Assembly (NCBI GenBank): GCA_002728915.1
Contig: PBWE01000010.1
Coordinates: 14,757 to 24,559, forward strand
DNA: 9,803 nt
DNA from: Micrococcales bacterium
Lineage (GTDB): Bacteria > Actinomycetota > Actinomycetes > S36-B12
Reading direction: 5' to 3'
Made by a program: the position numbers and the translations under genes. Under the pieces are notes generated by a model. That model searched no databases, was not told the origin of the DNA, and saw only the letters and a program-made list of their open reading frames with translations. Shown here piece after piece: positions 1 through 7,961 of the stretch. Numbering within the stretch: the first letter of the stretch is position 1; each line of letters opens with the position of its first letter.

Positions 1-1
1 C

Positions 2-34
2 CACCCGTAAGTCCACTACTCACCCGTAGGTCCA
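2..34. repeat. Direct repeat pair in the rpsT leader
   Basis: Two 14-base copies, CACCCGTAAGTCCA at 2-15 and CACCCGTAGGTCCA at 21-34, differ at one base and start 19 bases apart. They sit 27 to 59 bases before the rpsT start, in what is probably the promoter or 5' leader. The repeat is seen directly. A role in regulation, for example a repeated protein-binding site, is only inference, and the window edge hides whether more copies lie further left. Confidence 0.5.
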
Positions 35-48
35 GCACAACGAGAGTC

Positions 49-54
49 GAAGGA
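49..54 (+). promoter_or_regulatory. Ribosome binding site of rpsT
   Basis: GAAGGA lies six bases before the GTG at 61. It is a good Shine-Dalgarno match at normal spacing and fixes the GTG as the S20 start. No other start codon nearby gives the conserved S20 N-terminus. Confidence 0.75.
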
Positions 55-60
55 ACGTCC

Positions 61-321
61 GTGGCGAACATTCAGTCGCAAAAGAAGCGCATCCGAACCA
101 ACGAGAAGGCGCGTCTGCGTAATAAGGACGTGAAGTCCTCCCTCAAGACCGCTATTCGCAAGTTCCGTGAGGCGGCCGATGCTGGTGACGCTACGGCTGC
201 CACCGCTCTCGCGCGTGAGGCCAATCGGGCACTGGACAAGGCGGCGAGCAACGGCGTCATTCACCAGAACCAGGCGGCCAACCGCAAGTCGGCCATCAGC
301 AAGCGCGTCGCTGCTCTCTGA
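61..321 (+). CDS. rpsT: 30S ribosomal protein S20
   Basis: Small, highly basic 86-residue protein of the 30S subunit. It binds 16S rRNA early in assembly and remains in the cytoplasmic ribosome. The N-terminus [20 protein letters not shown] and the following basic helix with [15 protein letters not shown] (residues 22-36) are typical of bacterial S20, as is the C-terminal segment ending in [13 protein letters not shown]. Length is normal for the family. Translation starts at GTG, supported by GAAGGA six bases upstream. The gene converges on holA with one base between the two stops, the same arrangement as rpsT/holA in mycobacteria. In E. coli S20 represses its own translation; the leader here carries a repeat, but nothing in the sequence proves autoregulation. 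Identification is secure. Confidence 0.98.
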   Translation: MANIQSQKKRIRTNEKARLRNKDVKSSLKTAIRKFREAADAGDATAATALAREANRALDKAASNGVIHQNQAANRKSAISKRVAAL

Positions 322-322
322 G

Positions 323-1318
323 TTACCGACCGCCGGTCGACACGACGAGTTTTTCCAGCTCGAACAACTTCTGCTCCACATCCAGAGCCTGACCAGGCTC
401 GAGACCGCCCTTCATCAGCGCTTCAGCGTCGGCTAATTCGACAAGCGACGCCGCCAGGCGACGTTGATCACCGCTCCATCGCGACCACTGCTGCCTTAGC
501 GATGACACCTTCCACGGCGGGATACCCAACTCGCGGGCCACGTCGGCGTCGCTCGCGCCCGGACCGAGACCGCCCACCCGAATGATGTTGCGCACCGACG
601 ACATCATCGCCAACACGCTCATCACCCCGACACCGGACGCGTTTCCTGTTGCGGCGGCGTGACGCACCGATTCGAGAGCCTGGGCCGGTCGTCGATTCCA
701 CACGTGGTCCGCGATCTGCCATCCAGCCACGTCAGCCACCCCGGCGAAGTACGCGTGCACGTGGACATCGGTTATCGGGTCATCGTCGATGTCGGCTACC
801 AGTTGACCGACCGCAGCGAACAGCATCGGCAGGTCGTGACCAACCGATTCATACAGCACGTTGATCGCGTCCGAGGTGGCCCGCCTCTTGCGACGAGCAA
901 ACTCCTGCGAGATGACCTCGATCGCCGCCTTGCCCTTCTTCACCGCCAGGCACTCGACTTCGCTCGCCCCGGCCGCGCGGACCGCTTCGAGCAACTTCTT
1001 TCCTCCGGCTGTCGCATCGTGATGCAGCACCAGCCACACGTTCTCGGGCTGATCGGCGAGCACCTCGGTGAGCGCATCGGCGAAGGCATCGTCTGCTGAT
1101 TGAAGACCGGTGACGACGACAATCACGTCACTTCCGAAGAGCGTCGGTGCGCACATGTTGCGGAATTCGTTCACAGCATCGTCGGTACTCGCATCGACCG
1201 ACTCGCGGTCGACGTCGGGACAGGAGTGTCGAATACCGGCGACCGTCGACGCGATAGCGCGGTCGACGAGGGCCTGCTCGCCCCCGCGGACGAGGGTGAT
1301 GCGGGCCGGGTCGCTCAT
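323..1318 (-). CDS. holA: DNA polymerase III subunit delta
   Basis: 331-residue delta subunit of the clamp loader. In the known complex, delta opens the beta sliding clamp and loads it onto primed DNA. The N-terminal domain begins with ITLVRGGEQALVDRAI (residues 7-22), and the family-typical segment PTLFGSDVIVVV is at 58-69. The C-terminal collar domain has LGIPPWKVSSLRQQ (264-277) and DAEALMKGGLEP (297-308), both characteristic of HolA. No Walker A motif is present, as expected for delta. Length fits the family. The ATG at 1318 overlaps the comEC stop in an ATGA tetranucleotide, so holA is the last gene of the comEA-comEC-holA operon and probably translationally coupled. This order matches Rv2415c-Rv2414c-Rv2413c. 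The stop lies one base from the convergent rpsT stop. Confidence 0.95.
   Translation of the reverse strand: MSDPARITLVRGGEQALVDRAIASTVAGIRHSCPDVDRESVDASTDDAVNEFRNMCAPTLFGSDVIVVVTGLQSADDAFADALTEVLADQPENVWLVLHHDATAGGKKLLEAVRAAGASEVECLAVKKGKAAIEVISQEFARRKRRATSDAINVLYESVGHDLPMLFAAVGQLVADIDDDPITDVHVHAYFAGVADVAGWQIADHVWNRRPAQALESVRHAAATGNASGVGVMSVLAMMSSVRNIIRVGGLGPGASDADVARELGIPPWKVSSLRQQWSRWSGDQRRLAASLVELADAEALMKGGLEPGQALDVEQKLFELEKLVVSTGGR
327..354 (+). terminator. Possible terminator after rpsT, inside the 3' end of holA
   Basis: A perfect 5-bp stem CGACC/GGTCG with loop GCC (327-339) starts six bases after the rpsT stop. Five T residues follow at 350-354, about ten bases after the stem. An alternative stem GTCG-ACA-CGAC at 336-346 ends closer to the T run. 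Stems this short with a displaced T tract make weak terminators, so this is a candidate only. If real, it lies within the last codons of holA on the other strand, because the genes leave no room between them. Confidence 0.3.
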
Positions 1319-3675
1319 GATGAGCCCAGCATGTCACGTCGCGTGGCGAAGCCGAGACTTCCATCGCCACTTCTGACGATGGCGACATCTCCGGATTGAT
1401 CGGTACGCACCACCTGTGCACCCGTATCGATCCACGCCTGCAATGTGTCCGGGGCAGGGTGCCCGAAGCGGTTGCCCGATCCCGCACTCACCACCGCGAG
1501 GTCCGCCTGAGCCCAGGGAGCGAAAAGCGGATGCTGATGGGCCGACCCGTGGTGAGGGATTTTGACCACATCGAAGCCCCCCGGGCCACTGACCAGCGCG
1601 GCCTGGGCCGGGGGCTCAATGTCCCCGGTAAGCAGAACCCGAACGCCATCAAGGTTCGCCTCGAGAACGACGCTGGCGTTGTTGGCCACCGATCCGTCGG
1701 AGATTCGTCCGCCGGTGATGATTCGCCGAGGCCACAGGACCTCGTAGGTGCTCGAACCGACGTCAATAGAGGAACCGGCCATTAATCGACGCATCGACAT
1801 TCCGCGCCGACGCAACTCGACGCCCACTCCCCGAAACTGCTCGACGGGCTCGTCGTGGACGGTCGCGAACACCGCGTCGACCCGGCGACCATCGATCAGC
1901 CCGGTCAGCCCACCGACGTGATCTGCGTGAAAGTGCGTCAACACGAGCGCAGACACGTGATGAACGCCAAGGTCGCTCAAGCACGAGTCGATCTCCTTGG
2001 CAGACGGCCCGACGTCGATCACGACTGCGCCGTGACCCTCCCGTGGTGCGACGACGAGTGCGTCGCCCTGGCCGACATCGCACTGCGTCATGAGCCATCC
2101 GCGCGGAGGCCACGAGCGCGCACTCGGTGGGAACACCGACCACACGATGACGGCGGCAACAATCACCCCCGCCACCGAAACCGCATAGGGACGAACGCCG
2201 GCGTGATCTCGGCGATGCCGGCGCACGTACGCCACCCCGATCGCGATCAAGCACCCGAGGGCCACAAGCGCGAGCAAGACGCTTCCTCGGATACGCAGCA
2301 CCTCGACCTGCGAGGCAACGGCGGCCACGCGGGCGATCCATTCACCCGCCCATGCTCCGATCCACGCGAGAAAATCGGCGGGCGCTTCGCCGACCGGCAC
2401 TACAGCAAGCACGGCGGCACCGAGCCCGGCCAGGGTGATCAAGGGAACGACCGGCATGGAGACCAGGTTCGCCGGGATAGCCGCGAGGCCGACAAAAGCG
2501 CCCATGGCCAACAACACCGGAGCCGTCGCGATTTGCGCCGCGATGGTGATCGTCGCCGCCATGATCACCGGAACAGGTACCCGGCGTCCCCACCGCGATT
2601 CGGTCACTGCCTTCTGCAGAGCAGGAGCCAGCAACACGATGCCGGCTGTCGCCGCGACCGACAGCGCGAACCCCCAACGAGCCGACAGTGATGGTGCGAG
2701 CACCACCAAGATCAGCACCGCGGCGGCCAGGATCGACGGACCCGATCGTCGCCCTCCGACCACGAGCGACACGACGACCGCCGATCCCATGACCGCGGCA
2801 CGCAGCACGCTGGGCTGCGGATGAACGACAACAACGTAGAAGCCCAGCGCCGCCAGCGCGCTCAGCACGCGCACGACCACCGGCAATCGCACGATCCACG
2901 CGATGCCGAGGACCGCACCGACAACCATCGCCACATTGCCGCCGGACACCGCAGTCAGGTGCGCCAGGCCACTGTTGCGCATCTGCTCCACCAATTCCGG
3001 GGACATGTGCTGTTCGTCGCCGATGGCCAGGCCCGCGACCAGGGCCGAGCCTCCCGGCGGTGCATCGGGCAACGACCGGGCCAGCGACTCCCGGATCGCC
3101 TGCGCCGCTCGATGCATACGCGACGCGGGCCCTCGGGCACGAACGTTCTCGGAGTTGAAATAGGCAGCCGATGTGACGGAATTGCCGGCCGGGCGCAGCC
3201 GTCCGATGGCGCTGACCGGCGTGCCGGCGGCCGGAATGTCCGAAAAGCGCGGCAACGTCAGTGTGACCGGCACCTGTGCCTGAACGGTTCGGTGCCGTGT
3301 CGACACCTGCTCGACGGCAAGGGGAACGAACGCAGTGTCCAGCGAGGTTCGCACCGGGCCACCGATCGTTCCCGTGACTTCCGCCTGCGTGTTCATCGCC
3401 GCTACCAAAGCCGGACTCGTCCAGGCAGCGATCTGCCCCGCGCTGGCGAGCACTCCGAGCGCACCTGCCGCGACGGCGATGACAACCGCTGCCCCTCGTC
3501 GCACCACCCACAAGCCCGCCACCGCCACCAGTGCGGCGAGCACCCCGAGCGCCATCACGCGAAGGGCCCCTGCATGTCGACTGTCCAGTGCGTCGATGCT
3601 GGTCAGCCCGACCAGCGACACCAGCGCCCCCGCCCACGCGGCCAGAGCCGGACCCACCAGCCGAGCGTCGATCAC
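1315..3675 (-). CDS. comEC: ComEC/Rec2 competence DNA channel
   Basis: Polytopic inner-membrane protein that in known transformable bacteria carries one strand of incoming DNA into the cytoplasm. From the GTG at 3675 it has 786 residues. N-terminal membrane segments (about 11-24, 39-58, 62-78) are followed by a soluble domain. The Competence domain (about 211-486) contains GLAIGDEQHM and HLTAVSGGN (239-247). The C-terminal metallo-beta-lactamase-like domain (about 528-770) has DVGQGD (533-538), THFHADHVGG with His581, His583, Asp585 and His586, TGD with Asp685, and PHHGS (707-711). The metal-binding residues are intact, so a nuclease activity is possible. An in-frame ATG at 3777 would add 34 residues, but these overlap the HhH end of ComEA. 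The GTG overlaps the comEA stop (GTGA) and gives a normal ComEC N-terminus, so I prefer it. The stop overlaps the holA ATG. No break or frameshift is seen. Confidence 0.95.
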   Translation of the reverse strand: MIDARLVGPALAAWAGALVSLVGLTSIDALDSRHAGALRVMALGVLAALVAVAGLWVVRRGAAVVIAVAAGALGVLASAGQIAAWTSPALVAAMNTQAEVTGTIGGPVRTSLDTAFVPLAVEQVSTRHRTVQAQVPVTLTLPRFSDIPAAGTPVSAIGRLRPAGNSVTSAAYFNSENVRARGPASRMHRAAQAIRESLARSLPDAPPGGSALVAGLAIGDEQHMSPELVEQMRNSGLAHLTAVSGGNVAMVVGAVLGIAWIVRLPVVVRVLSALAALGFYVVVVHPQPSVLRAAVMGSAVVVSLVVGGRRSGPSILAAAVLILVVLAPSLSARWGFALSVAATAGIVLLAPALQKAVTESRWGRRVPVPVIMAATITIAAQIATAPVLLAMGAFVGLAAIPANLVSMPVVPLITLAGLGAAVLAVVPVGEAPADFLAWIGAWAGEWIARVAAVASQVEVLRIRGSVLLALVALGCLIAIGVAYVRRHRRDHAGVRPYAVSVAGVIVAAVIVWSVFPPSARSWPPRGWLMTQCDVGQGDALVVAPREGHGAVVIDVGPSAKEIDSCLSDLGVHHVSALVLTHFHADHVGGLTGLIDGRRVDAVFATVHDEPVEQFRGVGVELRRRGMSMRRLMAGSSIDVGSSTYEVLWPRRIITGGRISDGSVANNASVVLEANLDGVRVLLTGDIEPPAQAALVSGPGGFDVVKIPHHGSAHQHPLFAPWAQADLAVVSAGSGNRFGHPAPDTLQAWIDTGAQVVRTDQSGDVAIVRSGDGSLGFATRRDMLGSS

Positions 3676-4532
3676 ATGCCGACCTGGTCCTCGATACGCG
3701 CGATCATCGCTGGTCCTATGCCGGAGACTTCGCCGAGCTCGGCAACCGATCGAAACGGCCCGTTGGCGGTTCGCCACGCAACAATGCGTTCGGCAATCAC
3801 CGGTCCCACACCGGGCAGCTGCTGCAACTGCTGCGCGTCCGCGGAATTCAACGAGATTCGCGACGTGCCGCCCGAGGCTCGCGGATCGGCCCCGACATCG
3901 ATCTGCTCCCCATCAACCACCAGGCGCGCCAGATTGACCGTGGACAACGCACGGCTGCTGGTCACCCCTCCCGCGGCTTCCACGGCATCGAGCACACGCG
4001 AACCGGCCGGAAGTTGCACCACTCCCGGCGATGCGACCTTGCCCACCACATGAACAACGACTGTGGACGTCGCCACGACGGGCGATATCTCGTTGGCTCG
4101 CGAGCGGTCGCTGTCTGATTCGTGCATGGCCGATTCACCCGCGTTGGATCCAGGCGTGACAGAAGCGTCGACCACATTCGATGCATCGTCGGTCTCGACG
4201 GTGGTGACACTCGACGGCTGACCGCTGACCCACCACCACACCAGCACGGCGCCCAATCCCCCGATCAACACCAGCACAGCCCTCCGAGCACGCCCATCCC
4301 ACGCACCGAAGAAATGTCGCGTCCGCGAGGCGCCACGAACCCCTCGCGTCGCACGGGTCTCCTCTGCGCCATCCCGCGATGCGCGCTCGGCTGCTGGCGC
4401 AGCGATCACATGGTCAACGCCGGTCGCCACCGTCGGGATAGCGGGCTCCTGCTCTCCCCGTTGCGTCGATTCGCTAGATACGTTCGATCCGTTCGATCCG
4501 TTCGATCCGTTCGATCCGTCGATCTCACCCAT
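3672..4532 (-). CDS. comEA: ComEA family DNA-binding protein with SLBB and helix-hairpin-helix domains
   Basis: Membrane-anchored DNA receptor of natural transformation, expected to hand DNA to ComEC, encoded directly downstream with a 4-base overlap. From the ATG at 4532 (286 residues) the order is: a low-complexity cytoplasmic tail starting with MGEID and four Gly-Ser-Asn units; a single transmembrane segment VLVLIGGLGAVLVWWWV (about 86-102); an acidic Ser-rich linker; an SLBB domain (about 157-213) with VHVVGKVASPGVVQLPAGS; and a C-terminal double helix-hairpin-helix (about 226-286) with ISLNSADAQQLQQLPGVGP and VSGIGPAMIARI, the usual ComEA DNA-binding module. The reading frame is open to an ATG at 4607, adding 25 residues. 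I prefer 4532 because codon third positions in the extension look less GC-biased than the rest, but neither start has a strong Shine-Dalgarno. Whether this organism is transformable cannot be told from here. Confidence 0.9.
   Translation of the reverse strand: MGEIDGSNGSNGSNGSNVSSESTQRGEQEPAIPTVATGVDHVIAAPAAERASRDGAEETRATRGVRGASRTRHFFGAWDGRARRAVLVLIGGLGAVLVWWWVSGQPSSVTTVETDDASNVVDASVTPGSNAGESAMHESDSDRSRANEISPVVATSTVVVHVVGKVASPGVVQLPAGSRVLDAVEAAGGVTSSRALSTVNLARLVVDGEQIDVGADPRASGGTSRISLNSADAQQLQQLPGVGPVIAERIVAWRTANGPFRSVAELGEVSGIGPAMIARIEDQVGM
4483..4518 (-). repeat. Four tandem 9-base repeats in comEA
   Basis: Four identical copies of TTCGATCCG (plus strand) stand head to tail, with a degenerate fifth (4519-4527). 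On the coding strand they encode Gly-Ser-Asn repeats right after the probable ComEA start. The unit is a multiple of three, so gain or loss of copies would change tail length without shifting the frame. The repeat is seen directly; variability between strains is inference. Confidence 0.85.
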
Positions 4533-4646
4533 CGACTCAATCGGTCGCGAACGTGCGCGCGAGAACGTGGTGACCCCATATCCGGACGCTAGAAACGGCA
4601 CCACCATTTACGCCATGGACTCAGGCGTCCTGTGGATTGGCGTGAC

Positions 4647-4709
4647 GCTGGGTGGGGACGATGCTGGGTGGGGACGATGCTGGGTGGGAGGTTGCTCGGC
4701 GGGGACGAC
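4647..4709. repeat. Array of about 16-base direct repeats between leuS and comEA
   Basis: GCTGGGTGGGGACGAT occurs exactly at 4647-4662 and 4663-4678. It is followed by a diverged copy starting GCTGGGTGGGAGG (4679-4693) and by GCTCGGCGGGGACGAC (4694-4709), which matches 13 of 16 bases. The array fills most of the non-coding gap after the leuS stop and before comEA. It has no convincing hairpin and no start codon with coding signal, so I treat it as non-coding. It could be a repeated binding site upstream of comEA or a replication-slippage product; the sequence does not decide. Confidence 0.8.
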
Positions 4710-4724
4710 GCGCGAGGAAGCGAA

Positions 4725-7208
4725 CTACTCCGGGACGACGTTGACCAGTTTTGGAGGCCGAACAATCGTGGTTTTCACCGCGCGACCGTCGAGCGCAGCG
4801 GCAACTGCCTTCGAGGCGAGGGCGAGGTCGCGCAGTTCGTCTTCTGCGATGCTCGGTGACACGTCAAGACGATCCTTGACCTTGCCTGCGACTTGGACCA
4901 CGCAGGTGACCGAGTCCTCCACGAGCAGTGACTCATCGACGTCCGGCCATCCGGCCTGCGCGACACTGGGCTCATGTCCGAGCCGGGCCCACATGTCTTC
5001 GGCTGTGTAGGGCGCAACGAGCGACACCATGATCGCGACGGCTTCGGCTCCTTCACGAACGGCCGGATCATCCGACCCAGGCCCGGAGTCGATCGCCTTT
5101 CGCAGCACATTGACAAGTTCCATCACGCGCGCGACCGCAACGTTGAACCGGAACGTCTCCACGGCCTGGGCTGCATCGTGCAGGGCGCGATGGGTTGCCT
5201 TGCGGACGCTCTCATCGCCGCCCCGAGGATCACTCCCGGGAGATGACGTGACGTCGCCGGCGAGCCGCCAGGCGCGAGCGAGGAACTTGGCCGAACCAGA
5301 CGGAGACACATCCGCCCAGTCAACGTCGTCTTCCGGAGGTCCGGCGAAAACCATCGACAGGCGAATCGCGTCGACGCCGTGTCGACTGAGCTCATCGGAC
5401 AACCGCACCAGGTTGCCGCGCGACTTGCTCATCGCCGAGCCCTCCATGATCACCATGCCTTGATTGAGCAGGCGCGTGAAGGGTTCGTTGAAGTCGACTA
5501 AGCCGAGATCGTTCAACACCTTCGTGAAGAAGCGGCTATACAGAAGATGGAGAATCGCATGAGTCACGCCGCCGACGTATTGATCGACCGGAAGCCATTC
5601 GCGCACCAACTCCGGGTCGAAGGCAGCCGTGTGATTGTTGGGGTCGGCGTAGCGGAGGTAGTACCAGGACGAGTCGACGAAGGTGTCCATCGTGTCGGGG
5701 TCCCGTGTCGCTTCACCCCCGCACTGCGGGCAGTCGACCGTCGCCCACGCGACGGCGCCACCCAACGGTGACGTGCCCTTGGGTTTGAGATCCAAGCCCT
5801 CCGCCGGTGGCAGGACGACCGGGAGCTGCTCATCGGGCACGGGCACCTCGCCGCACGACGGGCAGTGAATGATCGGAATCGGTGTGCCCCAGTAGCGCTG
5901 CCGGGAGATGAGCCAATCGCGCAACCGGTAGTTGACGGCTTCCTCACCGGTTCCCCGCTCCGCAAGCACCTCAATGATGGCAGCGATCGCCTCGTCCTTG
6001 TTCAGTCCATCCAACGGACCGGAGTTCACGTGCGGTCCGTCGTCGGCGGTCGCCTCCCCGGTGACCGCTGGATCCTCACCGGCGTCCACCACGACCCGGA
6101 CCGGGAGGTCAAAGGTGCGAGCAAAGTCGAGGTCACGCTGATCGTGGGCCGGCACGGCCATAATCGCGCCCGTGCCGTAGTCGGCCAACACATAATCCGA
6201 AGCCCACACGGGAATGCGCTCCCCGTTGACCGGGTTGATGGCGTAGCGCTGCAAAAACACACCGGTCTTAGCTCGAGAGGAATCCAGGCGATCCATTTCC
6301 GATGTTTGCTTGACCTTGTTGAGGTACTCCGAGAACTCCGCCTGCGCCGGGCTCTGAGCCGCCAGCTCCGATGCCAGATCGGAGTCCGCAGCGACGACGA
6401 AGAACGTCGCGCCGTAGAGGGTGTCGGGCCGCGTCGTATACACGGTGACGGCCTCCTCGCGACCTTCGATCTCGAAGTGCACTTCGGCGCCGGTGGATCG
6501 GCCGATCCAGTTGCGCTGCATCAACAGCACCTTCTCCGGCCACTTACCCTCGAGTTGCTCCATGTCGTCGAGTAGACGATCGGCGTAGTCGGTGATCTTC
6601 AGATACCACTGCGTCAACTTCTTCTTGGTGACGTTCGAGTCGCACCGTTCGCATTGCCCTGCGATCACCTGCTCGTTGGCGAGCACCGTCTGGCACTCGG
6701 GGCACCAGTTGACGTTGCTGGCTTTGCGGTAGGCGAGACCTCGCCGGAACATTTGCAGAAAGAACCACTGGTTCCAGTGGTAGTACTCCGGATCGCAGGT
6801 GTTGAAGACTCTGTCCCAATCGAAACTGCATGCATAGCGGCGCATGGACGCCTTCTGTTGCGCGATGTTGTCGTAGGTCCACCGCACCGGATCCTCACCG
6901 CGCCGGATGGCCGCGTTCTCGGCGGGCAATCCGAAGGCGTCCCAGCCGATGGGGTGCATGACGTTGAAGCCTCGGTGCACCCAGTACCGCGCGATAACGT
7001 CACCCAACGCGTACGCCTCAGCATGGCCCATGTGCAGGTCACCGGAGGGGTACGGGAACATGTCGAGCACGTACTTCTTGGGACGCTGATCATCTGGGCG
7101 TCCCGATCGAAACGGCGCCAACTCGTCCCACACCGGAAGCCACCGTTCCTGGATGGCTTCGACGTCGTACCGGGCGTCGCCGTGGCCGGTGTCCGCGCTG
7201 GTTGTCAT
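4725..7208 (-). CDS. leuS: Leucyl-tRNA synthetase
   Basis: Class Ia aminoacyl-tRNA synthetase, 827 residues, that charges tRNA-Leu with leucine in the cytoplasm using ATP. Visible elements in order: the HIGH motif as [11 protein letters not shown] (52-62); a zinc-knuckle-like module with Cys169, Cys172, Cys186 and Cys189; the CP1 editing domain (about 225-425) with [12 protein letters not shown] (258-269) and [13 protein letters not shown] (351-363), whose Asp356 matches the editing aspartate of the family; the stretch [14 protein letters not shown] (432-445); a second cysteine pair set at CPSC (449-452) and CPQC (493-496); the KMSKS loop as AMSKS (592-596); and the anticodon-binding and C-terminal domains to residue 827. 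Length and motif spacing are normal for the bacterial enzyme, so it should be active and proofreading. The ATG at 7208 gives [20 protein letters not shown]; no Shine-Dalgarno is evident before it. It follows the octT-like gene by 31 bases and may be co-transcribed. Confidence 0.98.
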   Translation of the reverse strand: MTTSADTGHGDARYDVEAIQERWLPVWDELAPFRSGRPDDQRPKKYVLDMFPYPSGDLHMGHAEAYALGDVIARYWVHRGFNVMHPIGWDAFGLPAENAAIRRGEDPVRWTYDNIAQQKASMRRYACSFDWDRVFNTCDPEYYHWNQWFFLQMFRRGLAYRKASNVNWCPECQTVLANEQVIAGQCERCDSNVTKKKLTQWYLKITDYADRLLDDMEQLEGKWPEKVLLMQRNWIGRSTGAEVHFEIEGREEAVTVYTTRPDTLYGATFFVVAADSDLASELAAQSPAQAEFSEYLNKVKQTSEMDRLDSSRAKTGVFLQRYAINPVNGERIPVWASDYVLADYGTGAIMAVPAHDQRDLDFARTFDLPVRVVVDAGEDPAVTGEATADDGPHVNSGPLDGLNKDEAIAAIIEVLAERGTGEEAVNYRLRDWLISRQRYWGTPIPIIHCPSCGEVPVPDEQLPVVLPPAEGLDLKPKGTSPLGGAVAWATVDCPQCGGEATRDPDTMDTFVDSSWYYLRYADPNNHTAAFDPELVREWLPVDQYVGGVTHAILHLLYSRFFTKVLNDLGLVDFNEPFTRLLNQGMVIMEGSAMSKSRGNLVRLSDELSRHGVDAIRLSMVFAGPPEDDVDWADVSPSGSAKFLARAWRLAGDVTSSPGSDPRGGDESVRKATHRALHDAAQAVETFRFNVAVARVMELVNVLRKAIDSGPGSDDPAVREGAEAVAIMVSLVAPYTAEDMWARLGHEPSVAQAGWPDVDESLLVEDSVTCVVQVAGKVKDRLDVSPSIAEDELRDLALASKAVAAALDGRAVKTTIVRPPKLVNVVPE

Positions 7209-7217
7209 AGACGGGCA

Positions 7218-7223
7218 AGACTA
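7218..7223 (-). promoter_or_regulatory. Possible -10 element for leuS
   Basis: On the minus strand TAGTCT, a match to the actinobacterial TANNNT -10 consensus, ends nine bases before the leuS ATG. With no Shine-Dalgarno visible, this would give a leaderless or nearly leaderless transcript. No good -35 is seen, and the hexamer is a weak signal by itself. Read-through from the upstream octT-like gene is an equally good explanation. Confidence 0.25.
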
Positions 7224-7232
7224 CCGAGGTAG
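7221..7232. repeat. Short inverted repeat between octT-like gene and leuS
   Basis: CTACC-GA-GGTAG is a 12-base palindrome with a two-base centre in the 31-base gap before leuS. The octamer ACTACCGA also occurs twice, at 7220-7227 and 7239-7246. The loop is too tight for an RNA hairpin with the full stem, so a DNA-binding site is more likely than a terminator if it has any role. Chance is possible at this length. Confidence 0.35.
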
Positions 7233-7239
7233 CTCACCA

Positions 7240-7947
7240 CTACCGACCGGCCAACGCTTCGGCGAGTGCGCAGCCCACGTGTCGGTGGGCTGCCCACGAC
7301 CAATGCATGCCGTCGGGGTTGGCGCTTCCATCGCGCAACCCCGGCAGCACCGCGGACTCCGGGTCCACGAGACCGACGTCGAGCGCGCGCGCCAAGCGAT
7401 GCGCAGCCGTGCTGGCGCCCGCGTGGTGCCGGTACGACGGGTAGTACGGCGAGCGATAGGGAGTGGGCGCCACGAGCACGACCGGCACGTCGGGGCGCAG
7501 CACGCGGATCGTTTGGATGATCCGGGTCAGATAGCGGTCGGTCGCGTCCTGCGGCAGTTGCCGAAGCCGTCCACCCGTGGCCCGGATGACGCCCGGTGTG
7601 AGATCGCGGTAGGCGCGACGGAGTCGTCGGCGCAGCCCTCCCGGACGGACGTACGGCAGCGAGTCGCGCAGCCACGTCGGTATCGATGCCGGGAGTTGAT
7701 CCATGCCACCGACGCCAATCACCACGTAGTCCGCACGGGGCAAATACACGCCGTACGCCATCGGGTCCTTGGTGAGCGCCCACCAGGCGTCCCGCGCCGT
7801 CCACCCCTCACGGGCAACGAGGTCCACCTCGGCTCCCAACTCCCGGGCACACACCATCGGGTAGAGCCGATCGTCGGTGGGCTGCTCGATCCGCTCGGGT
7901 CCGTGGAACGCCAGAGAGTCGGCCAAGACGAACAGATGGGCACCCAC
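7240..7947 (-). CDS. octT: SGNH-fold acyltransferase, diglucosylglycerate octanoyltransferase-like
   Basis: 235-residue SGNH/GDSL-family protein resembling OctT (Rv2418c in M. tuberculosis). Mycobacterial OctT transfers an octanoyl group to diglucosylglycerate, an early step of methylglucose lipopolysaccharide synthesis in the cytoplasm. Block I is LFVLADSLAFHGP (5-17), with ADS-L in place of GDSL and Ser11 as the likely nucleophile. The block III region is VVIGVGGMDQL (75-85), and the C-terminal block is NPDGMHWSWAAHR (210-222), with Asp212 and His215 completing a plausible catalytic triad. No signal peptide or membrane segment is seen. The start is a GTG preceded by AAAGGA. The gene lies upstream of leuS and diverges from an EamA transporter. 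The gpgP and degV genes that flank octT in mycobacteria are absent here, so the substrate is less certain than the fold. Another SGNH esterase or acyltransferase is the alternative. Confidence 0.75.
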   Translation of the reverse strand: MGAHLFVLADSLAFHGPERIEQPTDDRLYPMVCARELGAEVDLVAREGWTARDAWWALTKDPMAYGVYLPRADYVVIGVGGMDQLPASIPTWLRDSLPYVRPGGLRRRLRRAYRDLTPGVIRATGGRLRQLPQDATDRYLTRIIQTIRVLRPDVPVVLVAPTPYRSPYYPSYRHHAGASTAAHRLARALDVGLVDPESAVLPGLRDGSANPDGMHWSWAAHRHVGCALAEALAGR

Positions 7948-7954
7948 GGGCGGA

Positions 7955-7960
7955 TCCTTT
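7955..7960 (-). promoter_or_regulatory. Ribosome binding site of the octT-like gene
   Basis: AAAGGA on the minus strand, seven bases before the GTG at 7947, is a reasonable Shine-Dalgarno and supports that start. It lies inside the 34-base divergent gap, close to the palindrome. Confidence 0.55.
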
Positions 7961-7961
7961 C

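Noticed and set aside
2342..3637. A 431-codon minus-strand open frame within comEC
   Set aside because: It is the shifted frame of comEC, with Gly/Arg-rich low-complexity translation and no family resemblance.
2821..4053. A 410-codon open frame on the plus strand opposite comEC and comEA
   Set aside because: It lies wholly antisense to two well-supported genes, its translation is rich in Arg, His and Asp with no recognisable domain, and such frames are common in GC-rich coding DNA.
4610..4628. Stem ACGCC/GGCGT just upstream of the long-form comEA ATG, as a leuS terminator or a riboregulator
   Set aside because: Five pairs with a nine-base loop and no T run; this is common by chance in GC-rich DNA.
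4608..4859. Plus-strand frames through the 16-base repeats that start MDWRDAGWGRCWVG or similar
   Set aside because: They are made mostly of the repeat and the antisense of leuS; the repeat period of 16 changes frame from copy to copy.
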